Below are positions 22,329 to 34,020 of a DNA stretch of 64,000 bases, one piece after another. Origin of the DNA: Dipteris shenzhenensis (lineage: Eukaryota > Polypodiophyta > Polypodiopsida > Gleicheniales). How positions within the stretch are numbered: position 1 is the first letter of the stretch; each line of letters begins with the position of its first letter. Made by a program: the position numbers and the translations under genes. The notes under the pieces are model-generated. The model searched no databases and was not told the origin of the DNA. It saw only the letters and a program-made list of their open reading frames with translations. The stretch lies in the NCBI GenBank assembly GCA_047967505.1, contig CM106541.1. One strand, 5' to 3'.

Positions 22329-25300
22329 ATGGCGTCTGATTCTCTTTCATAGATTGTCACTGAAAAGCTTGACAAGAACAACTTCCAAGCATGGAAGTTT
22401 AGAATGATGAATTTCCTTATGGGAAAAGGCTATTGGGAGTTCATTATAGGAAATGAAGAAGAACCAGTTCTTCCTGATGTTCCTAATCAATAGGAAATGT
22501 AGGCATTTAAAGGATGGCATGAGAGAGCCAGAAAAGTTATGTACTGGCTGTCTATCAGTATTTCAGATGCTATGATTATGCATATTCAGGATGCAAGTAC
22601 GCCAAAGGAGGCATGGGATACTTTGGCAAAAATGTACAGCACAAATACGCAAGCCAGGAAAATGCAGCTCAAGCAGGAGTTGCACAATGTGTAGAGAGAA
22701 AATATGAGCATCAATGACTACCACATGAAGGTGAAGAAAATTGCAGATGCACTTGCTTCCATTGGGTCACCAATGGAAGATGATGATTTAGTTTCTGTGA
22801 CCTTGAATGGTCTAGGAAAGGATTATGCATAGTTCTGGACATCCATTGTCGTCCGTGAAAAATTTCCTGATTTTGAGGAGTTGTTTGCTCTTCTAATTTC
22901 TGAAGAGTAGAGAAATGGTGGTGCATCTTCTTCAGGAGGAACTTCAAAAGAAACTGTCTTCTACTCAAATGCTACAAGAGGTAGAGGCAGAGGTAGAGTA
23001 GGCCGATCTAGAGGCCATGGTAGAAATTAGAATATGTAGCAAACTCAAGAAAACCAGTCCTATGGAGGAGGACGTGGTAACTCTAGAGGCAGGGGGAGCC
23101 AAAGAGGTCGTGGTGGATGGCAGAGAGGCCAAAATGCAAATAGCAATGTTGAATGCTACTATTGTGGTAAAATGGGTCATATGGCTAAAGACTGCTACAA
23201 AAAGCAGAATGACATTATGAATGGAAAATTGCAGTAAGGCAATTATGCATCCTCTAATAGACAGGGTGATGACAGAAATGAGCATTTGTTTATGGTGCAG
23301 CACATGACCAATTCTGTGACAAGTGCAGAAGAAAGCAATGATGTGTGGTATGTTGACTCAGGTGCATCAAACCACATGATAGGTCATGTAGAATGGATGC
23401 AGGATGCAAGGAAAATGGAAAGATCAGGATTTGTGGAGACTGGTGATGATACTGCACATCCTATTATGCAGATTGGTAAAATTCCTTTGTCTATGCAGGA
23501 TGGGAAAAAGAAATACCTGTCTGATGTATTTCATGTCCCGAATATCACCAAGAATCTAGTTTCTGTTGGTTAAATGGTTGAGCAGGGCTTGCAGGTCAGA
23601 TTTAATCCTCATGGATGCTTTGTTGAGGATATGAAAAAGATAACGGTCACTTGTTTACATTGGATGCGGACATGCCTGAATTGAGTGTAGCAATGTTTGT
23701 ACATGAGACCGGCATAGTTGCAGATATTGATATCTGGCATAAACGCATTGGTCATGTTAATGTACGATGACTTAAATCAATGCAGGCCCAAAATATTGTT
23801 GCAGAAATGCATAAGGTATGTGAAGCCTGTCAATTTGGAAAACATGCAAGGAAACCATTTCCTAGGCATGCTCAAGAGAGTAAGAAGCCATTGGAATTAA
23901 TCCACTCTGATATGTGGACTACTAAAGCTGCATCTATTGGAGGCTATCATTATTTTGTCATTTTTATTGATGACTATAGCAAAAAAGATTGGGTGTATTT
24001 TATGAAAAAGAAAAGTGAAGTGTTTGGGCATTTCAAAGCTTTTAAAGCTATGGTTGAAAAAGAAGCAGGCCTGCAAATAAAATGGCTAAGGTCAGATGGA
24101 GGGGGAGAGTACCTCTCAAATGAGTTTGCAAGGTTCCTACAGGAGCATGGCATAAAGCAGCAATATTCATGCAGTCATACCCCACAGCAAAATGGACTTG
24201 CAAAAAGGAAAAACAGGCATATTGGAGAGGTATCTCGGGCCATGCTAAATGAAAAAGAACTACCAGATTATTATTGGGCTGAAGCAGTTGCTATAGTAGT
24301 TTACATAATGAACAGGACTCCCATTGTAGCAATACATGGCATGACACCAGAGGAGATGTATATTGGTAGAAAACTAGATATTTCTCATTTGAAAATTTTT
24401 GGTTGCATTGCCTATGTCCATGTGCCAAATGAGTTGAGGTCCAAGTTGGATCCAAAAGCTGAGAAGTGCATCTTTATTGGTTATTCTCTACAGTAGAAAG
24501 GGTCAGCAGAAAGGGTATAGATGCTATAACCCTTCTACTCATAAGTTTACAGTGAGTAGAGATGAGCAGTTGGTATAAACCAATAAATATGATTGATGAT
24601 GTAGATGCACAAAATGGTAATGCTACACAGAATTCACAATAGCAATCACAAAATATTAGTGGACCTGCAGTGTCCTCTAGCAGTGGTTCACATACTTCGC
24701 CATGGATAGGTAGATTGAGATCAGGAGAATCTCCTCAAAGCAATGCAGATAGTGGTATGCAGGTATCACGAAAAGGAAAAGAGAAGGTAGATCAGCCCAT
24801 GTTTGATGTGAATGTAGGTCACTCTTATGTGGATGGTGAATCCAGTGGCTCAGAATAGAGCATTGATGATGAGTTGGGTATTCCTTCTGTTGTTACACCT
24901 AGAGTAAGGAAGACCAGGGATGTTTTGAGAGCACTTAGAAGTGAGCCTATTTTGCGTAGGTCTACCAGAGCTAGATATCCTATGGATAGGCTGAAATATG
25001 ATGGATTTCCAGCCATTCACTATGCCTATATGGTCAAAGTGATACAGGAACCAGAACCCATTCTTTTGAGCAAGCCATGGGAAAAGAAAAATGGGAGAAA
25101 GCCATGGATGAAGAAATGGATGCCTTGGAAGAAGAGGTCTTTATGGAGCAGCCACTAGGTTATGTTCATGCTATTCATCCTGAGTTTGTTTGCAAGTTGA
25201 AGAAAGCCTTGTATGGCTTGAAGCAAGCACCTAGAACATGGTCTGACAAGATAGGACAGTATCTTGTCACTATTGGCTTTCTCAAATTTCCAAGGCAGAT

Positions 25301-26285
25301 TTCTCACTTTATGTGAGAAAAACAAAGAAAGGTATTATGCTGCTTGTCATTTATGTTGATGATTTGATCATCACAGGTGATAGTGATGAAGATATCCTTC
25401 ATGTGAAAATGCTATTGAAGCAGCAGTTTGAGATGGATTTGGGAGAGCTGCGTTATTTCTTGGGCATTGAGGTGATTAGATCACCAAGTGGGATACAGCT
25501 CTTGCAGAGGCAGTATGGATTGGACATGCTATCCAAATATGGGATGATAGGCTGTAAGCCTATTTCACTTCCTTTGGAGCAGAATGTGAAGCTGAGCGTA
25601 GATGCAGGTGAGCTTCTGGAAGACCCTACTATGTACAGACGCATAGTAGGAAGTTTGATTTATATGACTATTACCAGGCTAGATTTGAGCTATGTTGTTG
25701 GATTGGTAAGTTAGTTTATGCAGGCTCCAAGGAAACCACATTTGGATGCGGCTAGATGCATACTCAGGTATGTGAAGTCCACATTGTAGTATGGACTATT
25801 TTATGAGGCCGGGGTTCAGATATAGTTGCATGGATACACTAATGTTGATTGGGTTGGTAGTATTTCTGATAGACGATCTACCAGTGGATATGTGTTCTCT
25901 TTTGGGAGTGCTGCAGTCACTTGGAGCAGCAAGAAACAGCCTATAGTTGCCTTGTCTTAGCACAAAGGCTGAGTACAGGGGTGCAGCAATGGCTGCATGT
26001 GAGGTAGCTTGGTTGCATAAGCTACTATATGATATGCATCAGTCTACAGATGGGCCAGTTGTCATTTATTGTGACAACATGAGCAGTATACACTTAGCAA
26101 ATAACCCAGTCTATCATGCTAGAACAAAGCACATTGAGGTGCATTATCACTATGTGCGGGAGAAGGTTTTACTAGGTCTTATTGATCTAGTTTATGTCAG
26201 CATAGAGGATCAGGTAGCTGACATATTTACGAAGGCATTGGGTGCAGAGAAGCTGCATAAGTTCAGAGACCTACTTGGTGTGTAG
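22329..26285 (+). pseudogene. Copia gag-pol polyprotein, inactivated
   Basis: The start codon at 22329 begins a UBN2-type gag (KLDKNNFQAWKFRM). The knuckle CYYCGKMGHMAKDC is at 23154-23195, protease motif DSGASNHM near 23356, and integrase at about 23720-24500 with FIDDYS, LRSDGGGEYLS and the GLAKRKNRHIGE region. Reverse transcriptase keeps YVDDLIITG (about 25350) and RNase H runs through AEYRGAA to the end. About fifteen premature stops (TAG at 22350, 22491, 22500, 22692, 22830, 22908, 23028, 23037, 24640, 24856, 25712, 25787, 25823; TAA at 23235, 23571) all stand where Gln fits. Frames shift near 23640, 24500 and 25960. The front of reverse transcriptase is deleted: DALEEE runs straight into VFMEQPLGYV, removing about 100 residues. 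Confidence 0.92.
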
Positions 26286-26297
26286 GAATTGGGATTG

Positions 26298-26311
26298 AGC
26301 TCGAGGGGGAG
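26298..26311 (+). promoter_or_regulatory. Copia polypurine tract
   Basis: GAGCTCGAGGGGGA(G) immediately precedes the 3' LTR, the place where plus-strand synthesis is primed. Confidence 0.85.
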
Positions 26312-26663
26312 TGTTGAGATATCGAGCTCCACTCGTGATATGCCAAGGTGACCATTGTGCATTTATGTCACCGACTTGTTAGCTGCAGATGCGGTTGGTA
26401 CTCCGCCCATGAATAATAGCTAGATGACAACTATCCTTATGTACTCTAGTTTGTGGCTCAGTTGATATGCCACCTTAGTTATCTGAGTTTGGTTTGAGAC
26501 CCACATATAGGGTTCTTCTACTTCTTTGTACTAGAGTTCTTTTGGCTTTGACAACTAAGAAGAGGAAAACTATCTTCAGCCTCCACCTTTGTGTGTATTC
26601 CCCCATTGTGTATGTGAAAAAGCTGCAAGTGAGACTCCTTCCCTCACTCCCACTATCTTTACA
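26312..26663 (+). repeat. Copia 3' LTR
   Basis: It begins TGTTGAGATATCGAGC and ends CTTTACA, followed by the target duplication CTTGG at 26664-26668. Confidence 0.95.
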
Positions 26664-26668
26664 CTTGG

Positions 26669-27130
26669 TTCCAGCCTTCAAACATTAGATTTGCAAGGGA
26701 TTGCTAACACAAGAGTCAGATACATGCAAAGACTATAAAGCAAGTGATTATGAAGAAGAAACTCAAGACATTTATACATCTACAATTGAAGATGTGGACT
26801 ATCAAGTACTACTCATTGATGTCATATACAAAAGGTATAAAATTCCAGAAGTTTTAGTTGATGGAGGTTCGGGTGTGAATATCCTATCAGAGGATATATT
26901 TAAAAAATATTACTGTAATGAACTAGTTCGAGCACCATTCCAAGTGAGGATGGCTAACCAAAGAAGAATCCAACCTCTTGGAATCTTGAGAGGGCAACAA
27001 ATTACAATCATGGGTATGACTTCACAGTTACATTAGTCGTACTCAGAATGGAGGAAAAAGATTCTGCTTACAACATGCTCTTGGGTAGGCCATGGTTGAG
27101 ATTTGCCAAAGTCAAGCAAGATTGGGGCTA
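26669..27130 (+). pseudogene. Retroelement aspartic protease relic, right of the Copia insertion
   Basis: The frame 26701-27036 contains VLVDGGSGVNILSEDIF, the active-site region of gypsy-type retropepsins (D-G-G-S instead of D-T/S-G), then RMANQRRIQPLGIL. After a frame change LLGRPWLRFAKV follows, the usual end of this protease. It is the continuation of the gag relic at 20476-21430, separated only by the Copia element. A TGA near 27128 and the frame change show decay. Confidence 0.75.
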
Positions 27131-27294
27131 AAAAAGAATCACTATCAGGAAGGGAAAAAAGAAAATCAAAGTTAACTTATCTTCTACAAAAAGTTTTCCC
27201 AGAAAAACACAGCCACTAGAAGCAGAGGGCATCGATATGATTTTTGATATTGATGAAGATGAAGAAGAAATTTTTCTCAAATTGATGTTGTGAA

Positions 27295-27425
27295 GATTAT
27301 ATAGGCAGCTCATTGGATCTCTTATATATCTGACAATCACACGGCCAGATATTAGTTATGCAATAAGCTGACTAGCACAGTTTATGGCAAATCCAAAACA
27401 GTCTCACTGGAATGCAGCCACGTGT
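27295..27425 (+). pseudogene. Short Copia reverse transcriptase/RNase H fragment
   Basis: The peptide YRQLIGSLIYLTITRPDISY followed by LAQFMANPKQSHWNAA is the conserved junction between reverse transcriptase and RNase H of Copia elements. It directly follows the gypsy-type protease relic, so two element classes are abutted. The fragment ends at the sequence leading to the transposase-like gene. Confidence 0.8.
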
Positions 27426-27627
27426 TTTTTTACGGATGTGCATGACACTAGAGAAAAAATAGTATTTAATGCTCGATCGACCATGCAAAGGATAACTTGG
27501 CATGTCCATCTGATGAGTACTTGATCAGATAACTTCTCCCACCAATAAATTAAGTACTAATTAAAAATCATAATAAATGAGTAGATTATTAAAAAGAGAC
27601 TAATATTTATGTAATTGTTGCTACTGC
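27426..27627. other. AT-rich spacer before the DDE-like transposase gene
   Basis: No gene or repeat is recognised. It ends with a good splice acceptor (TTGTTGCTACTGCAG), suggesting that an upstream exon of the following gene lies here or was lost. Confidence 0.4.
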
Positions 27628-30600
27628 AGCTTGCTTGCAAAGGACTCTCACAAAGGAGATGGCTATAGATTTTGTTCCAGGGATGGATGTGATTTTATGT
27701 AGCAAAAGAGAAGTAGTTGCATTTGCTACAATCCATGATAGTGATCCCAATTCAGTTTGCCACTTTCGAAGACTTGGCGAAGATAAGGTGGCAGTTACTA
27801 TATCAAAGATTCTTAGCGCACATGTTGAGCTAAAGTATAAATGTGGAGATATGGAAACACTTGGAGATGTTATGCCCTACAATACATCCAACAAATCATT
27901 TATAGCATGGGACAAAGATGAGACTTATGCAACAGACATTATCAAGAATACAAAGTGCACCGGGCCTTGGATTTTACTATAGGGAACATTTTACAAATGA
28001 GATCATTTGCAAATAAGACTGTAGCAGAAGGTGAAGTATTGGGATTTGAACAAGTGGAGCAATGGTCATTTGCACAGATGAGGATTCTAAAAGTCACTGA
28101 TGATGGTATGGTTGATAACATAACATCCTTATGTGATCCCTACTATGAGGTAGGCAAGAATATGAGATGGAGCATGCAATTTTTAAACATGAGAAAGAGG
28201 CACATGGTTTTCAATGATAAAGACAAGGTATACTACAATATCAAAGGACCTAAAAAGCGTGCCCATGTGCCAGGCTCTATCACTTCAAATGTGGATGATT
28301 TCAATATACTCAATTATAGAAGTGACATCTTATCTGGAGTGGATGAGTTCATTGGTTCCGAGAAACAAAATGATTTTAGAAGCAAAGCCTTATCTAGGGT
28401 GGATGAATTCTTGCACAGTGAGAAGGGCAAAGGTTTCAATAGCGATGTCTTGTCAAGTGTGGATGAGTTCATTCATATTAACAAACCTGGTGTCAATCAA
28501 GGTTGTGGATTTATGAAAGCCATGCAAGATGTCCCAATGAGTGATGTTCTCTCAGGAGTGGAAGAGTTTCAAGGTTCTCAATACTCTCGTAGAATATTGA
28601 ATTCATTGAATGGTCCTAAGAGTATGTTAAAAACGAGGATGAGATCAACAGAGGATTATTCAATATTTAACTTTGATTGTGATATGGACAAGGATGCAAC
28701 GACCAATCATGGATGCTTGGTTACAAACAAATGTGAGGAGAAGAAGTGCATAAATACAGATAACAACATGCACGAGGAACGAAAATGGTCATACATATGC
28801 ATGAAGAGAAAGTGAATCTAGGCAGATCCATAAAAGCAACCAAAGAGGAAGAGAGTAATGAAGGAGGAGAACATGTTAAATGCATTGGGATATCTATGTT
28901 GCAAGCGAAGATGTATGCGCTTCATTGATCTTGCAGACATCAGGGAATGTAGAGGACACGTGTGGCAAAGAAGAGAAAGCGAAAGAAATGAATACCTTCT
29001 CACAAGTCTCTCTTGCTTTCTTCAGAATGGCAATAAAAGACTAAGTTCAAGACAAAAGGTAAAACCTCTCATAAATGGAAAAAGGATTTGCAATAAGGCA
29101 TATCGCAATATTACTAGATTATCCCATGGTACATATTGGGATTTAGTCAAGAAGGTAAAGGGCGGCAACAAATTTAGCATTCACGGTAATAGAGGAAGGT
29201 CCAAATCAAGAATCTCAACTGTCAGGGCAGCAGTAATTTTGCAAGACTTCATACATGAAAATGCTTTACCTCAACCCCATATATCTACCAAACTCCCTAA
29301 CAGTGACGCGATCACTGAAATGCACCTTCCAATGGGCTTGACAAAGCTCGAAGTATTTGACTCTATTGCAGAAAAGCAAAGGCAAAGAGGGAATGCCGTA
29401 GCTTCTTCTCATACTTGTATACTCTTTGGAAGAAGAACTTTGGATATGTTAAAATCCCAAGGAGGCAAAAAATGTCAAAGTGCAATGTCTGTGATGATTT
29501 AAAGCGAGCGATTGAGAGTGCAACATGTCCAAATCAAAGGGAGTTATACAATCAAAACCGAAAATCTCATCATGAGCTTATTCAACATTCCGAACAAAAA
29601 TATGCATTTTGGAAGGAGCAAGCTATTTCGCATCCCGATGACTACATGTGCCTTATTGTAGATGGCATGGATCAGAATACAACAACATTGCCTCGTTTTG
29701 TTGCCACTCTACCTAAATTACAAGGAAAGCACTTTCTAAAGACACATCTATGTGGAGTGTTAGTGCATGGAATTAAGTTCTTTGCAGATATATGGATTGA
29801 TTCCTTGCATCTACATGATAGCAATCAACTTGTAACATCTATTATGAAGGCAATTCGCAATGTACATGCAGAAAAAGGTCGCCTACCACCGAATTTGAGA
29901 ATACAAGCTGATAATTGCTGGCGAGAAAATAAGAATGTACTCATGTTTGCATTCTGCTCCATGCTAGTTGCTCATCGAATCTTCAATGAGGTCGAATGTG
30001 GATTTTTGTATGTTGGGCATACACATGAGGATATCGATCATGTTTTTAGCACAGTCTCAAGGGAGCTTAAATGCAAGGATGTGGAGACAATAGATGACTT
30101 GGTAAGAAGATGTGGCAGGCAAGTTGGTGGTCATAAGGAAAGTACAGTATGTGAGAGGCTCGAAAGAATGTATGATTGGAAGAGCTTCATTCTACCTTTC
30201 ATACAAACGGGTGCTGATGCATTGACAGGTCATACCAATCCACACTACTTTTGTTTTTTTTTTAAAGATGAAAAACCCGTAATGCAATGGCAATAGTATT
30301 CTCATGATACAAAATGGGAACCTGAAGAACCTTACAGTCTCTTAACTTCAATTCCCAACAAGGAAAGGTATCCAACATGGGCTCCTATACAAGAATTCAA
30401 TGAGAGGTCTAACTGTGAAATAGAAGGATTAAAAGCATTTATTACATACAAAGAGGAAATGCTCTAGAGATATCCTGATTCGAAGCCTACTTGGAGAGAA
30501 CACACTACAACTGTAATTAACAAGACACGAAATTTAATAAAGGACCTTGAGAGAATGCGAGGCTCAAAGGATGTCAAGGAAGAATGCAATATGTTTTGGC

Positions 30601-31130
30601 CAAATATTCATAACGATTTGCGCCCAGCTCCAGTCTTTGAAAATGAATTTGTATCATTACTCCCACGTCCATATTGTGGACCGAAGAAGAGAGAGTTTAT
30701 GCCACAAGTAGATATAGAGGGTGATTGTTTTGTTGTGGTTCGGCCATCGGATGATGAATATGAGAATGTGAAGTTTTGGGTTGCAAAAGTAGTTGATGTG
30801 CAAAGAGATGACCAAGGGAGAGCTACAACATTTACAGCGGTATGGTATGAGCCAAAGGGCAGGAAGGAGAATATGGATAACAACACATTGTATACTAATT
30901 GTATAATGAAGGAGTGGGTCCCAAATGATGAAGTGATCTCTCAAGTTTCGACGGAGACAATCATAGTGTCTTGGCATTCAAGGGCAAAGAAATCAAAGAA
31001 GCGCATGGGATATGAGGTAGAAGAAAAAATAAAAATACCACAGCAAACTATTTTGCATATACACGAATTTTTAAGGATGCTCGCCATGGAGGAAGTAGAA
31101 GGAGACAGTGCAAATGAAGAATGTCCATGA
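27628..31130 (+). pseudogene. DDE/RNase-H-like transposase-type gene of an uncharacterised family (DUF7869-like)
   Basis: The gene reads in several frames: 27635-27982, 27955-28815, 28858-29502, 29415-30296, to 30554, and 30555-31130. The N-terminal half has four repeats of a 'SDxLSGVDEF' motif (about 28318-28580). The middle has ICNKAYRNITRLSHGTYW, the HGNRGRSKS linker and LQDFIHENALPQP. The core has VDGMDQNTTTLPRF, IQADNCWRENKNV and FLYVGHTHEDIDHVF, with Asp residues placed as in a DDE nuclease. The C-terminal part (FVVVRPSDDEYENVKFWVAK, then TAVWYEP) looks like a chromatin-reader or SH3-like fold. Stops at 28813, 28819, 28831, 30294 and 30465 fit Gln or Arg changed by C-to-T. The family name is from memory; the transposase role is inferred. 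Confidence 0.65.
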
Positions 31131-34020
31131 TTAAATCTTTGTATTGAAGTCCATTGAAGGATTTTATTTGGGTACTAGGCAAGAAGCCAATCCAAGACAA
31201 TTATAATCAGAGTCATCACCTCCTATGTCAAATGAGAGTCAAAATATGCACTGGATGTCACCCAAGGGTCAAGGCTTGTTAATGCAGATGGCGCCTGGCA
31301 AGGGACTATCACATTGAGCAATAAGACAATGGGGAGTCAATGCACCCAAGGGGCAAGGCTTGGCAAGATAACTTGTGGGAGTTAATGCAGATGGCACCTG
31401 GCAAGGGACTATCGCATTGAGCAATAAGACAATAGGGAGTCAATGCACCCAAGGGGCAAGGCTTGGCAAGACAAGTGGGAGTCAAATTATGTAGATGGCA
31501 CCTGGCAAGGGACTGTCATGACATTGAGCAATAAGACAATGGGGAGTCAAATTGTGTAGATGGCATGAATTGAGGCTCTTTAAGAGCAACGTCTCTCAAT
31601 GTAATCATATAATAATAGCTATAATTGCTATTATACCTCTTTGGTTCAATACAAAACTTGGGTCTTATGGCATCATGTCTTTTTTCTATTTATTAAAAGT
31701 TTTAAAAATTTTGTGCATATTGTGAGTGACAATGTTATTTTCATGAAATATTTAAGTCTCCTTTCATGGATTTATAAATTTATCACGTCAAGGAAAAATA
31801 TTAAAAATAATTAAAGGGCAAAGAAATCAAAGAAGCGCATGGGATATGAGGTAGAAGGAAAAATAAAAATACCATAGCAAACTATTTTGCATATACACGA
31901 ATTTTTAAGGATGCTCGCCACGGAGGAAGTAGAAGGAGACAGTGCAAATGAAGAATGTCCATGATTAAAGCTTTGTATTGAAGTCCATTGAAGGATTTTA
32001 TTTGGATACTAGGCAAGAAGCCAATCCAAGACAATTATAATCAGAGTCATCACCTCCTATGTCAAATGAGAGTCAAAATATGCATTGGATGTCACCCAAG
32101 GGTCAAGGCTTGCCAAGACAATAGGGAGTTAATGCAGATGGCACCTGGCAAGGGACTATCACATTGAGCAATAAGACAATGGGGAGTCAATGCACCCAAG
32201 GGGCAAGGCTTGGCAAGATAACTTGTGGGAGTTAATGCAGATTATGGCACCTGTATTTTGCACTAGATGTCACCCAAGGGTCAAGGCTTGGCAAGACAAT
32301 AGGGAGTTAATGCAGATGGCACCTGGCAAGGGACTATCGCATTGAGCAATAAGACAATAGGGAGTCAATGCACCCAAGGGGCAAGGCTTGGCAAGATAAC
32401 TTGTGGGAGTTAATGTAGATGGCACCTGTATTTTGCACTGGATGTCACCCAAGGGTCAAGGCTTGGCAAGACAATAGGGAGTTAATGCAGATGGCACCTG
32501 GCAAGGGACTATCGCATTGAGCAATAAGACAATAGGGAGTCAATGCACCCAAGGGGCAAGGCTTGGCAAGATAACTTGTGGGAGTTAATGCAGATGGCAC
32601 CTGTATTTTGCATTGGATGTCACCCAAGGGTCAAGGCTTGGCAAGACAATAGGGAGTTAATGCAAATGGCACCTGGCAAGGGACTATTGTATTGAGCAAT
32701 AAGACAATAGGGAGTCAATGCACCCAAGGGGCAAGGCTTGGCAAGACAAGTGGGAGTCAAATTATGTAGATGGCATCTGGCAAGGGACTATCATGACATT
32801 CAGCAATAAGACAATGGGGAGTCAAATTATGCAGATGGCATGAATTGAGGCTCTTTAAGAGCAACGTCTCTCAATGTAATCATATAATAATAGCTATAAT
32901 TGCTATTATACCTCTTTGGTTCAATACAAAACTTGGGTCTTACGGCATCATGTCTTTTTTCTATTTATTAAAAGTTTTAAAAATTTTGTGCATATTGTGA
33001 GTGACAATGTTATTTTCATGAAATATTTAAGTCTCCTTTCATGGATTTATAAATTTATCATGTCAAGGAAAAATATTAAAAATAAATAAAGGGCAAAGAA
33101 ATCAAAGAAGTGCATGGGATATGAGGTAGAAGGAAAAATAAAAATACCATAGCAAACTATTTTGCATATACACGAATTTTTAAGGATGCTCGCCATGGAG
33201 GAAGTAGAAGGAGACAGTGCAAATGAAGAATGTCCATGATTAAAGCTTTGTATTGAAGTCCATTGAAGGATTTTATTTGGGTACTAGGCAAGAAGCCAAT
33301 CCAAGACAATTATAATCAGAGTCATCACCTCCTATGTCAAATGAGAGTCAAAATATGCACTAGATGGAGACTAGATGTCACCCAAGGGTCAAGGCTTGCC
33401 AAGAAAATAGGGAGTTAATGCAGATGGCACCTGGCAAGGGACTATCACATTGAGCAATAAGACAATGGGGAGTCAATGCACCCAAGGGGCAAGGCTTGGC
33501 AAGATAACTTGTGGGAGTTAATGCAGATGGCACCTGTATTTTGCACTGGATGTCACCCAAGGGTCAAGGCTTGGCAAGACAATAGGGAGTTAATGCAGAT
33601 GGCACCTGGCAAGGGACTATCACATTTGAGCAATAAGACAATAGGGAGTCAATGCACCCAAGGGGCAAGGCTTGGCAAGACAAGTGGGAGTCAACTTATG
33701 TAGATGGCACCTGGCAAGGGACTGTCATGACATTGAGCAATAAGACAATGGGGAGTCAAATTATGCAGATGGCATGAATTGAGGCTCTTTAAGAGCAATG
33801 TCTCTCAATGTAATCATATAATAATAGCTATAATTGCTATTATACCTCTTTGGTTCAATACAAAACTTGGGTCTTATGGCATCATGTCTTTTTTCTATTT
33901 ATTAAAAGTTTTAAAAATTTTGTGCATATTGCGAGTGACAATGTTATTTTCATGAAATATTTAAGTCTCCTTTCATGGATTTATAAATTTATCACGTCAA
34001 GGAAAAATATTAAAAATGAT
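30983..34020 (+). repeat. Triplicated 3' end of the transposase-like gene with nested ~175-bp repeats
   Basis: The gene's last about 150 coding bases and its downstream sequence occur three times, starting at 30983, 31816 and 33090 (GGGCAAAGAAATCAAAGAAG). Copy lengths are about 833, 1274 and 930 bp. Inside each copy a unit containing GTCACCCAAGGGTCAAGGC and GGCACCTGGCAAGGGACTA repeats with a period near 175 bp, more often in copy 2. Each copy ends with the same AT-rich tail including ATAATAGC-TATAATT-GCTATTAT, an 8-bp hairpin. Copies 2 and 3 carry a TAG (ATACCATAGCAA) where the gene has CAG. The copies are not expected to be translated. Confidence 0.9.

Larger units (their letters stand above)
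21431..26663 (+). mobile_element. Full-length Copia LTR retrotransposon (5,233 bp)
   Basis: Two 352-bp LTRs (21431-21782 and 26312-26663) start TGTTGAGATATCGAGC and end CTTTACA. They differ at about 22 positions by eye, roughly 94% identical. The element is flanked by the direct repeat CTTGG (21426-21430 and 26664-26668). A TGGTATCAGAGC primer site and a GA-rich polypurine tract are in the expected places. The domain order gag, zinc knuckle, protease, integrase, reverse transcriptase, RNase H is that of Copia. Many stops, frameshifts and an internal deletion in reverse transcriptase make it inactive. The LTR divergence indicates an old insertion. Confidence 0.95.

Noticed and set aside
22329-23573. 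U-to-C RNA editing repairing the TAG codons
   Set aside because: Such editing is known from organelles of some plants, and this is nuclear repeat DNA with frameshifts and deletions as well.
22329-31130. A nuclear code in which TAG and TAA mean Gln
   Set aside because: The intact GT61 (527 codons) and GT92 (674 codons) frames use CAG and CAA and contain no internal TAG or TAA, and copies B and D have CAG where A and C have TAG. Decay is simpler.
32270-33560. Three nearly identical 60-codon minus-strand frames starting MGDIQCKIQ
   Set aside because: They are the ~175-bp tandem unit read on the reverse strand; repetition, not coding constraint, explains the identity.
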